A DNA stretch of 64,000 nt from Cryptomeria japonica (taxonomy: Eukaryota; Streptophyta; Pinopsida; Cupressales; Cupressaceae): assembly GCF_030272615.1 (NCBI RefSeq), contig NC_081413.1:721696367-721760366 (forward strand), read 5' to 3'. Below are positions 12,496 through 21,980 of the stretch, in pieces. The notes beneath the pieces were generated by a model, which was given only the letters and a program-made list of their open reading frames with translations, did not search any database and was not told the origin of the DNA. Numbering within the stretch: the first letter of the stretch is position 1; every line of letters begins with the position of its first letter. The position numbers were made by a program, and so were the translations under genes.

Positions 12496-13903
12496 CTACA
12501 CACAAGAAACCTTAGGAGAAGGAGAGGTATAACTAATTAGGGCCTTATTTCTAGAAGAGAGGATATAAGAATGGATAAAACATAAAACCTCATAAGCGGG
12601 ATTGGAAATCTCTTGAGGAGATTCATAAAGAGACTTGTTCATCACCAAAATTTCCTTATGAGAGGGATGCGTGTTGAGAGACATAGAGGATGATATAATG
12701 GGGATGAGGCTATCATCATTGCTAAATATAGAATTCACATTCAGAGATGGTATTTTAGATGCTTTAGTGGGCTTTGAAGGATTATATCCAAGTCCAAATG
12801 AAGTTTCATGCATGTTATTTTCTAAAGGAACCTTAATTCCTTGTTCATTTGCACCACAACCATTTCCATTATATTCACTCTTAGCTAAAATGTGAAAACT
12901 TGGACTATAAAGGGATGCCAAATTAGAAAGAGATGGTGGGGCCTTGTAGGTCTCAGTGCTACATGAATTAGAAGCAGCCACAAAATTGTTACCTAGTTGT
13001 TTAGACAAAATGGGTTACTTTTTAGGTTCCTCCTTAGATTTTTCTTTCTCAAATTTAGATCCTTTCCAAGAGACCCTATATTCTCCCACAAAAGTAGGGT
13101 TAGCGTATAGAGATCCCCAATCGTCATCTGAGAGTACCCCTTTGGGAGAGGACTCAGATTGACTAGAATGCTCTTCAAGAGTCGTGGAATCACTAGAGGC
13201 AACAAGGGTATTCAAGGAAATAGATATATTTGAAGATGTAGGAGAATTGGAAGAAATATTAGAATTAGTTGAACAAGAAGATTTGGTTTGCAATGGAGTG
13301 TTTAAATTGGTATCATCCAACAAGGTATTCATCTTATTGTTGTAGATGAAATTAAGTTTCCTATGCAAATTATAAGGGACAACTTGCATATTATGAAGCC
13401 AAGTTCGTCCTAATAGAAGATTGTAGGTGAGCTTATTGGGCATGACATGTATGAGTGTAGACAAAATAATAGGTCCCACCTTAATAGGCAAGGTTATAGT
13501 ACCTAAATATTGTTTAGCAATATTGTCAAAGCCACGAATAGTAAGAGAATCAGGTTGAATAAGAGAATGATCCACATTAATCATATGCAATAAATCCATG
13601 CTATAAATATTAAGGCTAGATCCATTGTCAACAAGGGTTCTTCTTATAGAATTATCATTGATAATAACAACAATCATAAGAGGGTTGAATCTCATGGGAG
13701 GGAAACTCATCTTGTGTGAATACAATTTGAGCTTTAGGAGTTCTTATAGGATCAATCAAAGAAGCCATATTATTAGGTGTCACTGCGGGTGGGACATATA
13801 AGTTCTTTAAAACATCTTGTAACATTCCATGATGAGTCGATGAAGTTTGAATCAAATCCCAAAGAGATATCTTGGCAAGAGTAGATTTAAGTTGTTCAAT
13901 CAT
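12496..13903 (-). pseudogene. Outer element: linker, aspartic protease and G-patch remnant
   Basis: Three overlapping minus-strand frames (13903-13655, 13725-13015, 13008-12496) align in order with the inner element's 861-residue frame. First comes a linker with KISLWDLIQTSSTHHGMLQD. Next is a retropepsin-type segment with the active-site motif LVDNGSSLN and the later LLLGRTW motif. Then comes an acidic, serine-rich stretch with DDWGSLYANPTFVGEYRV, and last a glycine-rich G-patch-like motif (GNGCGANEQGI, then FGLGYNP). After the G-patch the protein diverges and stops at 12496 with no RT. Frameshifts near 13010 and between 13655 and 13725 break it. The protease would have processed the polyprotein; G-patch modules bind RNA or protein partners. 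Confidence 0.7.
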
Positions 13904-14106
13904 CCATCATACTCCTTACTAAGAGTTTGTGGGATACGAGGTGCTTGTGGAAGAATAAGTTGAGAAGTGAGAAGTGAAGAAGGGATGACCAAATGAGGAT
14001 TCAGTTGCCTATTGTTTCATGTATTATATGTGTAAGCAATTGCATTGTAACTCTCTCGGGTGATTTGTTTAGCATACTCATAAGGGCTCTTATTAGGATA
14101 ACCTCA
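13904..14106 (-). other. Broken linker of the outer polyprotein
   Basis: Short proline-rich coding remnants on the minus strand correspond to the inner element's region around its residues 85-140. Frames are interrupted and no domain is seen. Confidence 0.35.
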
Positions 14107-15584
14107 TTACATAGTAATGACCAGTTTGTTAGGAGTGCAAAAGGAATCATCCCTATAACCACCCTGAACTACCAAGAGAGGCTTCTTTAGAGGTTGTGAA
14201 TTTGGAGGACTAGCACCTTGAACTGTGAAGAGGGGTTTATTAGGTGTTTCATAGCCATTCACATGTATCATATTAATCAAAGATGGCTTAGGATTATCAA
14301 ACCCTTGCAACCTATGATCATTCGCTTGCTCCAAGGTGTCCTTATGAATTTTAGAAGGATGAACATCATTAGTATGATAAAGGTTATTGAAAGAAGTGTT
14401 TATAGTCTCTTTTTGCACCAAAATGTTATCATGAATAGGATCAATTTTAGGAGATATACTAGAAGTAGATATTAATATTTCATCCCTAAAGGTAAAGTTA
14501 TTGAAAGAGGGTATAGTGTTAGTAGGAAAGATCATATCATCCTCTATCACCAAATGATTTATATGGGAGAGGGAATCTCTAGGAGAAGGATCAACATTAA
14601 TATTAAAATTTTCATCTTTGAGAGGAAAGTCCTTGAAAGAGATATTAACAATCTCTTCTTGAACTAGAGTATCCTCATGAGTAGAACCAAGTTTTGAAGA
14701 GGGGTGAGCATTATGTTTTAAGGACTCATCCTTGTAGGGAATTTTATTGATATGAATAGAAGGTGAGGTGTTATTAAGGAAATTGTAAATCATATTACCC
14801 TCTTTTATCATAATATCATCTTCTTTGACCAAGGTATTCTTACGGGAGAGGGACATAGTAAGATGATAATCAACATCATTCTCCAAAGGTTCACCCAAAA
14901 GAAGGAGATCGTTGCGAGAGGTTTTAAAATTGTCTTTTTGCATGATGATGTCTCCATTGTTAAGGACAATTTTGGGATAGGGAATGTCACTATTTAGTAA
15001 TGATCCATCCTTAGAAGGGAGAGTATCAATACATGTGTTGTTAAATTCATCCTCTTGCCTCAAAATATCTTTAGTGGGATCTTTAGGGGGGAGATAATTA
15101 ATAGAATTGCTTATGATTTCATCTTCTCCTTCCAAGGTATCTTTAAGGTTAAGACAAGCTTTAGGAAAAGGACAAGCATGACTCATTAATGCTTCATCTC
15201 TGGTGGGAATTCTATTGAAAATAAAAGAGGGTATGCTATCACTAGGAAAGTAGGGATAATACCATCTTCTTGCATCAAATGATCCTCATGGGGAAAGTGA
15301 TTCTTAGGAGCAAAATGAACATCACTCTTCAAAGATTCATATTTGGAAAGGAGATATTCAAAAGAAGTTTTCATAACCTCTTGTTGTACTAATGTACCCC
15401 CATTGGTAAGACCAAATTTGGGAGAAGATAAGTCAATATCCATCAATAATTTTTCTCTAAGAGAAGCATTATGTAAGGAAGGTAAGGTGAGATTAAGAAA
15501 GGTATTTATGATATCATCCTTTTCCTCTAGGATAGTTTCATGGGAGAGGCACATTTTAGGAGAATTATCAACATCATTCTTCAA
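14107..15584 (-). pseudogene. Outer element: repeat-built N-terminal protein of unknown function
   Basis: Two adjoining minus-strand frames (15584-15186, 15186-14107; about 490 residues together) encode a polar, aspartate/lysine/asparagine-rich protein made of diverged units of very roughly 40-60 residues. Recurrent motifs are LVQxE, LxHEDxL and a phenylalanine-bearing FKDFPLKDE or FNNLxFRDE. The C-terminal end has PLFTVQG, PLLVVQG and PNKLVIT, matching the VQG repeats of the inner element's polyprotein. It occupies the place of gag, but I see no capsid major-homology motif and no CCHC zinc knuckle. Function unknown; it may be a replacement structural protein or a degenerating linker that expanded. 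Confidence 0.5.
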
Positions 15585-16099
15585 ATCTTCATCTTCAAAA
15601 CATGGGAGAGTTTTGAATGAATTGGTAACAACTCTTTTTTACACTAAAATATCCTTATGGATAGGAGGATCTTTAGGAGAGGGGTAAATTGAAACAAGGG
15701 AGTCCAACCCATTATCACATCTATGAAATGAATGCATTATGATAATAATTTTCCTTTTTTAAATGTTAACATATGCAAAATAGAAACCAATGTCCAATTT
15801 TTCAAATTTTTTTAATGATGTTTAAACCAATGAAAGCACTCCAAATTTTGATTTATAAATGAGATCTATAAGAGCAAAGTATTCCCAAATAAAATATTAA
15901 ATTATTGATCCAAATTAAGCAATCCACAAGTTCAATTTTGAATCTAAAAATTAGGGTTTTAGTGAAATTAACCTCTAAAATTTTGAAATTTGCAAGGAAA
16001 TCAAACTTGCAAATGAAAATTTGAATTTGAAATAGAATAAACACTCAGATTTGAGAACATAAATTAGAATAAAAGGTATTCACATCGGGTTCACCAAAA
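15585..16099 (-). other. Leader and primer-binding site of the outer element
   Basis: This is AT-rich non-coding leader. Directly inside the 5' LTR the minus strand reads TTTTGGTGAACCCGATGTGA, with the TGG expected of a tRNA primer site about three bases from the LTR. The inner element has TGGTGAACCTGACGTGAA in the same place. I cannot name the tRNA. Confidence 0.5.
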
Positions 16100-16516
16100 T
16101 GTGGAGCATAAAAATTTAATCGGGTGACTAAGACCTAACCCCACTCTCATGTACACACAGTGGAATACAAAAGAGCCTAGGGAGATAGTTCACTTTGGAT
16201 ACTTCTTGTGAGGAAGAGAGAGCCATGGAATATCTCTTAGGGTTTTTATTCCTTTGTTGTAAATGAAGAGTAGATGTACAAGATATGATGCGATGATCAA
16301 CTATGCTAGGAGATGAACAAAGATACAAGTTTAAGCTAAAAACGCATAATTTGACTGTACTGAAACTGAGAAACTGATCATAGAGAAGGTAGGGGAATTC
16401 TTATGCATAATTGACACTAAAATTTGATGTTGACTGTACAAGACCAAGGCACCATGACCTAGTCCCTGTCAAAACAAAGGGCATAAACCGCAAAACTGGT
16501 AAAAATGCATAAAAAC
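16100..16516 (-). repeat. 5' LTR of the outer element, U5-side part
   Basis: It begins TGTGGAGCATAAAAATTT (plus orientation), is collinear with 9365 onward, and stops at AAAAC (16512-16516), where the inner element is inserted. The other part is at 29402-29678. Confidence 0.7.
16512..16516. repeat. Target-site duplication AAAAC (left copy)
   Basis: AAAAC precedes the inner element's TG and recurs at 29402-29406 after its CA. The uninterrupted relative at about 9760-9780 shows the unsplit sequence. Confidence 0.85.
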
Positions 16517-18173
16517 TGTGTAGGGGAAAAAGCGAGACTAGGTTAACATGTCCTAATCCTACCTTTTGACACACATTATGGAATACGAAAGAGCCTAGAG
16601 ATATCGCACAATTGGCTACTTCTTTAGGTGAAAGAGAGAGCCATGGGATATCTATTAGGATTTCTATTCCCTTGTTGAAATTGTAAGATCAAGTAATGCA
16701 AGTTCAAACCCTAATCCCAAAATGCAAGTACGAACTAATAACAAGATTGCAGAATTGAGATTAAACAATGAACAACTGTAAATACAAGGATGAAATAAGA
16801 ATGCAGATGCGTACCCGGAGTTAAAATCAAACTAGAAATGTTCGGGACGGGGGCACGGGCACCACTGTCCTGAAAACTGCACCGGAAACCACTGTTCTAC
16901 ACTCTGAAACACTGTCTGGAAACTGTCTGCACACTGTCTGTCCGGAGGACCAGGGCGCCCAGCGCCTCTGTCCCAGGGACCAGGGTGCCCAACGCCCCTG
17001 TCCTGGTAGGACCAGGGCGCCCAGCGCCCCTGTCCCAGTCTTCTGCTCTGCAACTTCACACAGGGTGCTGTCTTGACCTTCTCTCTTTGGATCTGTATCC
17101 CGCGGCGTCGTCTGAATCCCGAAACCTGCAATAATATCTGAAAAGGGGGAAGGGCGGCTATATAGGGTTTTGCCTTAGTCAAACCCCCACTTCGGTGATT
17201 TCCAACTCCACGAATAGCCAAGTTGTTTTGTAAAATGTATTGTGTGTGCAGACCTAGTGTGTGTGCAAGGTCCTAAAATGCAAGAAAGCAAACTAGAGCA
17301 ACCTAGAAAGTAAACCCTAATTGCTTGTAAATGATAATGCAAATGCTCTAAATCAAGATGCAATGTGATCTAAAGCATGAATAAATGATATATCAAAGCT
17401 TATGCAAAGACATGAAAACAATATGAAATCATACCCAACCCTCAAGGGAGGAGTACAAGCCAATCTTCAGTCGGTAATCTCCTATTGTTCTTCAATGTCT
17501 TCCAAGCCCTAAGTGGATGAATGAATTTGATAGATGCTTGATAGAATGATGTTGAATGTTGTTGAAGTCCTCAAAGATCTACTCTTTCGCTGCATATGAA
17601 GTTCCTAGAAATAAAAATCGGATCCTTTCAAATGAGGAAAGAGAGCTCTTATGTATGAAACCCTAGATCGTAAATTCGTATTTTGGCTGACCTAGAGATT
17701 GAATATCCCGCCAATTTCTTGGGGTTAAGCTTTATTTTATGATTGGATCGTGCTCCCAAAATTTTGGGAAAAATGTCCGAGACCATGTGCACCGGGCGCC
17801 ATGGTCCCGACAACTTTTCACCAAATTTTCAGGGCTGTTAGATATGATGATTTTAGAGAGAATCCCGAAGTTACAGGTGATTTCAAGATGTTTAGACCCC
17901 GAAACCAAGCCCCTAAGTTTGAAATAGGACTTAATTAGGGTTTTTTGATTAAGTGGTGTATTGGAGGAATAAAATGCGAAGGGCGCACTTTAGTGAAAGG
18001 GCCCAACTTTATGATGTAGAGAATGATGAAATAGGACCTTAGACCTAATTAATTTGATTAATTAAGTGCTTAAGGAGAAATGCAATGCAGGATGCAAAAT
18101 GCACTAAGGCGGGTGCTAAACTAGGTGTGAAATTGTACCACCCTAGCGAGTGCGTACAATTTACGACGCTACA
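16517..18173 (-). repeat. 3' LTR of the inner element
   Basis: It is collinear with 27749-29401; a 4-bp indel near 17693 explains the length difference. A TATA-like CTATATAG lies at 17158-17165 on the minus strand, upstream of a GC-rich block of GACCAGGGCGCCCAGCGCCC-type words (16945-17040). Short frames within it (for example 16832-17221) have no counterpart function and look accidental. Confidence 0.88.
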
Positions 18174-18190
18174 TTTAGCCCCCACTTTAG
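18174..18190 (-). other. Polypurine tract of the inner element
   Basis: The minus strand reads CTAAAGTGGGGGCTAAA directly before the 3' LTR. Confidence 0.7.
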
Positions 18191-18809
18191 CGGTCATATA
18201 AGTACTATGTGCATATGCAAGCTAAAGTACAGAAAAGTAAACATCATTTGAAAAAGGATATATCCATAAGTCGTCGGACGAAGCCCCCAGCGGTATCTGC
18301 AGTACATAGTTAGGAACCGCACCCTACAAAACAAATGTTAGATCACAAAATCACCTAATGCTTACTAGGGAAAGTGATGAAATCTGTGAGTAGCTGTATG
18401 CCCCCCCTGTTTCGACTTGCTTATTAGGGAGGTGAAACAGGGTAGCATGTTTACTTGCAACAAATTGTGTAAGACAGTATTGATGAGGGGTGTTCACTAA
18501 ATAGGCTTCATCAGAGCACTTTTTGGAACATCCCGAGAGTAGGAGAAGGAAAATACGATTCCAACGCAACAAACGGCTCGAAAATCGCATCTCCCAAACC
18601 CAAGTTATGATAAAATGAATGATAGAGGAAAATTAGGGTTTCAAAGAGTAAGAATAAACAAACGAGGGTATATACTTCGAAAGTGACACTTGTATTCGTC
18701 ACTTTGTGGATTTCAAAATACTATTCAGTGCAAGGGAGCCCACCTAGCTATCATCATGCCTTCACGATGACCGGAGCATCCCACGAGGATCGAGATCCTA
18801 CGCCAGGCC
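18191..18809 (-). other. 3' untranslated region between PMD gene and LTR
   Basis: The first 300 bases are conserved with the outer element (11017-11300). The rest is unique and carries no domain on either strand. It would serve as 3' untranslated RNA for the element and as promoter space for the opposite-strand PMD gene. Confidence 0.45.
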
Positions 18810-18919
18810 ATGATCGACGACAAGCCACTGGACGAGGTGAGTTGACTGAACGTTTGACTGTTGATTTTTCGCATGTTTGACTTTTCCGTGATTGTATGCG
18901 GACCTTGAGGCCGACCGGG

Positions 18920-19105
18920 GCCCACCCAGGGTGCCATGGTCCCTGAGGGGCGCCCTGGTCCCCCCAGGGTGCCATGGTCCCTGACAGGGGCGCCATGGTC
19001 CCTGCAGGGCGCCATGGTCCCTGCAGGGCGCCATGGTCCCTGACAGGGTGCCATGGTCCCCTCAGGGCGCCATGGTCCCCATCAAGGCGCCATGGTCCCC
19101 AATTA
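18920..19105. repeat. Tandem array of GGCGCCATGGTCCC units
   Basis: About nine imperfect units of roughly 19-22 bp, each with GGYGCCATGGTCCC, lie in or just upstream of the PMD gene's putative first intron. The core word occurs singly in the LTR (GGGCGCCATGGTCCCG near 17796) and in related form in the LTR GC block. Confidence 0.8.
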
Positions 19106-20855
19106 GGGCCCGGCGAGGGGTTTCAGGGCTAGCATACAATGTACAGTAGTTTGCATTTGTGATTTCGATGATTGAGTACTGATTACGGTCATGTTTTCAT
19201 GTTGCAGGGTCTCCCGTACATGAGAGAGCATACAACGGGACATATTCTTCGCACTTTGCAAGATCAGATTCTGTGGCTGACTCAGTCAGAGAGAGACACA
19301 TTATCGATTGTAGGATTGTGGTACGTGATTCTTATGCCGGCCATTCGATTTCATCCTGCGATGCTGATGGCACTGATGGAGCGATGGGATCCTGACACAT
19401 GCACTTTTCACCTTCCAGTAGGAGAGCTGACGGTCACACTTGAGGATGTGTACCGTATACTTCATCTTCCTATCAGAGGAGCGACAGTTACATACGCGAC
19501 CGATCGGTCAGCGGAGGATCATCAGAGAGAGCAGATGTATTGCATAGGGAGAGTCATGTCGAGCGAGACTAGAGGTCGCATTATGGTCAGCTGGCTCTTA
19601 CATCCTATAGGGGAGATACCACTTCTGAGACGCCTTATGATAGCCATCATAGCACTAGCCGTCTGCCCTAATGGGCGAGGGACACACATGCATGGGGGCC
19701 TCACATGGTGTATCAGAGTGATGGAGAGACATAGGAGAGTTTATGCATGGGGTCGGAGTATGCTTGCACATCTTTATCACGACCTTGAAGAGTATGTATT
19801 CGGACAGGGTTGTAGTTTGATGACATGCACACTTCTGCAGGTGTGGATCTTAGAGCATTTCACATGCACCAAGCCCGTCGGCTTTCCACTGAGTACAGCG
19901 AGCGAGCGACCTAGGGTGTTCGCTTATCCACTTACCAGCGAGTGGAGATTTGGAGATTTGCTATATTGGAGAGTGTTTTTTGACAGACTGACATCCGAGG
20001 TGATAGTGTGGAGACCTTACCTACTGATGCACAGATGGGATGGTATGGAGAGACAGTTAGCATGCCTACAGAGGAACCGCCTACTATGAGGATGATATGC
20101 ACACATCATAGTCCCATTCTACTTTGACCAAGTACGGAGGCAGTTCGGGCTAGAGCAGTGTGTTCCAGCCGATGTGCCCATCTATACTCGACACTCACGG
20201 GTCCTTCCCAAACCTAGAGCAGTAGCGAGACCGACGGTAGATGACATTGAGATGACAGACTTAGAGGGATCTGATCAGGATGTAGTCACTGACTATTCTG
20301 CAGAGCCTGGAGCACAGCGCAAATATGTTTCATGGTTTATGAGATCATATCTGGGTCCTATCTTTCCACCAGATCATCCGACAGGCTATCCAGGCCCATG
20401 GAGACATGGAGATTGAGATGAGGATGAGGGATCCAGGTTAGAGGAGCCAGAGGAGGGAGAGGGTCATGAGGAGGCGGGAGATCTTGATCCACCTACAGGC
20501 GATCAACCAAGTGACGAGGAGGAGGAGGATGAGGATGCAGATAGAGAGGAGGACGAGGAGGATGCAGGTGATGATGCAGATGAGGACGAGGACGACAAGG
20601 AGGATGACGAGGAGGAGGATAGAGATGATGAGGAGGAGTCGGATGCAGCTCCCCACCATTCAGGAGACGATACCATAGCTCTAGATCCACCTCTTATTCC
20701 CCAACAGGGGGAACAGGAAGCGATACGGAGACCTGTCACCAGTACCATCCAGCCTACTCCCATCGTGGATAGAGTATGCGAGCGAGGGGAGCCTAGCAGT
20801 TCCCAGTCACAGATGCTACCATATCATGATCCCTACTGGCACGAGGGAGTTCCAG

Positions 20856-20934
20856 GTATAGTAGGTTTATATTGATTGATTAATGCTTTGATGATATAGA
20901 ATGGTACTAACAAAAATCTGTTCTACTGCCACAG
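20856..20934 (+). other. Predicted intron in the PMD gene
   Basis: CCAG|GTATAG donor, TACTAAC branch-site consensus near 20905, and TGCCACAG acceptor. It sits after the acidic tract; splicing gives a phase-1 join and an open frame for about 46 codons downstream. Confidence 0.55.
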
Positions 20935-21112
20935 CTAATGTGCAGGAATGGCGTTCCTTGATTCAGCAGGCAATGACAGACATTTCAATGATAGCACAGA
21001 TCCCTAGTTCCTCACAGATTGCCTACAGGCCTCAGGGGAACGTGGGTCGGCATGAGGATTTGTTTTTCCCATTCTGAGTATAGGTAGATATATGGAGGGA
21101 GAGAGAGAGAGA

Positions 21113-21186
21113 GTCCTATCAGAGGACCTCCAGCAGGCGCGACAGAGAGAGAGAGTCCTATCAGAGGACCTCCAGCAGGCGCGGTG
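21113..21186 (+). repeat. 42-bp tandem duplication in the PMD gene 3' end
   Basis: GTCCTATCAGAGGACCTCC and flanking bases occur at 21113 and again 42 bases on, next to a GA-dinucleotide run. The spacing is a multiple of three (14 codons) and would extend a helical SEDLQQAR motif. GA-run length changes probably caused the local frameshift. Confidence 0.65.
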
Positions 21187-21379
21187 AGATCTAGCAGCGG
21201 CCCAGACCGAGGCTACCACCTATCATGCGATCCTTATGGATAGGGATCGTAGGAGTTCCTCTCGGAGTCACTCACGATCTGTATCGTGCTACACACCTAT
21301 GGGTCCACCATCATGGCCAGATCAAGAGGGAGCATCTAGTCGACACTCTCCAGCCACTAGCCCTAGGGATAGGAGATGA

Positions 21380-21980
21380 TTGTATGATTTAGGAGAGAGG
21401 TCACATTTTGGATATACAGTGACCTAGATTTGTATACGATCCACATATATATGTATATATACATGCTTCTCTTTTGTCTCAAATGTGTTATCTTTAATGC
21501 CTAAAACAATGTATATTTTGTTTTGATTAAATCTAATACGTTTGGTAAATGTACATGTATGTTCAAAATTTAATTTCCATGTGATTGATTTCTCAATGCT
21601 CCATGATTAAATTGATACATGTGTGACTTAATTAAAATATTTAATCAAGTACAAGATTGATGATAAGAAAGAAATATGTATTAAGCCTAAGAATCATATA
21701 ACTAATGTGATTTAATTTTGAACTTAAACACAACATGATACGATTCTACTTAACACATAAAGACATTGTATAATATGCTAGCATAACGGAAATGTAAATC
21801 TTTTACAATTTACATTAATGAATTCAAGACAAACTATAAAGTAAGAAGACACGCTTGTCAGGAACGAAGCAATATAGATAAAACATCATAACATTTAATT
21901 CTATTTTGCTTTATTTAAGAGATACTAACATATTATCCAATGTTGAAGAATTGAAAAGAAGATAGATAAGAAATGAAGAA
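21380..21980. other. Spacer between pol and the PMD gene
   Basis: AT-rich convergent 3' region with no coding signal on either strand. The two opposite-strand genes end here and presumably share this DNA for transcription termination. Confidence 0.4.

Larger units (their letters stand above)
9365..16516 (-). mobile_element. Outer pol-less Tat-like LTR element, left portion (continues 29402-29678)
   Basis: On the minus strand this element has a 3' LTR (9365-10998), a purine tract, a 5.1-kb interior and the start-proximal part of its 5' LTR (16100-16516). The 5' LTR is then interrupted by the inner element and resumes at 29402-29678. The interior has a protease and G-patch reading frame like the inner element's, but between the G-patch and the 3' LTR (about 1.5 kb) there is no reverse transcriptase, RNase H or integrase. 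It would therefore have depended on a partner for movement. Total without the insertion is about 7.4 kb. Confidence 0.75.
18810..21379 (+). pseudogene. Antisense plant-mobile-domain (PMD) gene carried by the inner element
   Basis: The main exon frame (19208-20855) has the PMD signature: FHPAMLMALMERWDPDTCTF, then LPVGELTVTLEDVYRILHLP, and later IIVPFYFDQVRRQFGLEQ. PMD proteins include Arabidopsis MAIN/MAIL1 and proteins of transposable elements. A plausible acceptor (TTGCAG, 19202-19207) and an upstream donor (GAG|GTGAGT, 18836/18837) suggest a first intron. A second, 79-bp intron fits 20856-20934, with a TACTAAC branch site and CCACAG acceptor. After the PMD comes a very acidic Glu/Asp tract (20505-20640), then an arginine/serine-rich end (to 21379). 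In-frame TGA codons at 20087, 20093 and 20414, and a broken frame near 21077-21120, show decay. It runs opposite to pol, as in antisense extra ORFs reported for Tat elements. Confidence 0.75.

Noticed and set aside
12671-12895. Plus-strand frames at 12671-13162 and 14218-14475
   Set aside because: They are antisense shadows of the minus-strand G-patch, protease and repeat-protein frames.
16832-17221. 129-residue minus-strand frame in the LTR (and its partner near 28235-28453)
   Set aside because: It lies in the promoter/leader part of an LTR; low-complexity proline/glycine/arginine sequence from GC-rich repeats, with no known domain.
18725-19054. Minus-strand frames of 78-109 residues across the GGCGCC array
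   Set aside because: Repeated peptides arise in all frames from the tandem DNA repeat; no start context or domain.
20438-20763. Arginine/methionine- or leucine/proline-rich frames around the acidic tract
   Set aside because: They are shadows of the Glu/Asp-coding GAG/GAT repeat of the PMD gene in other frames.
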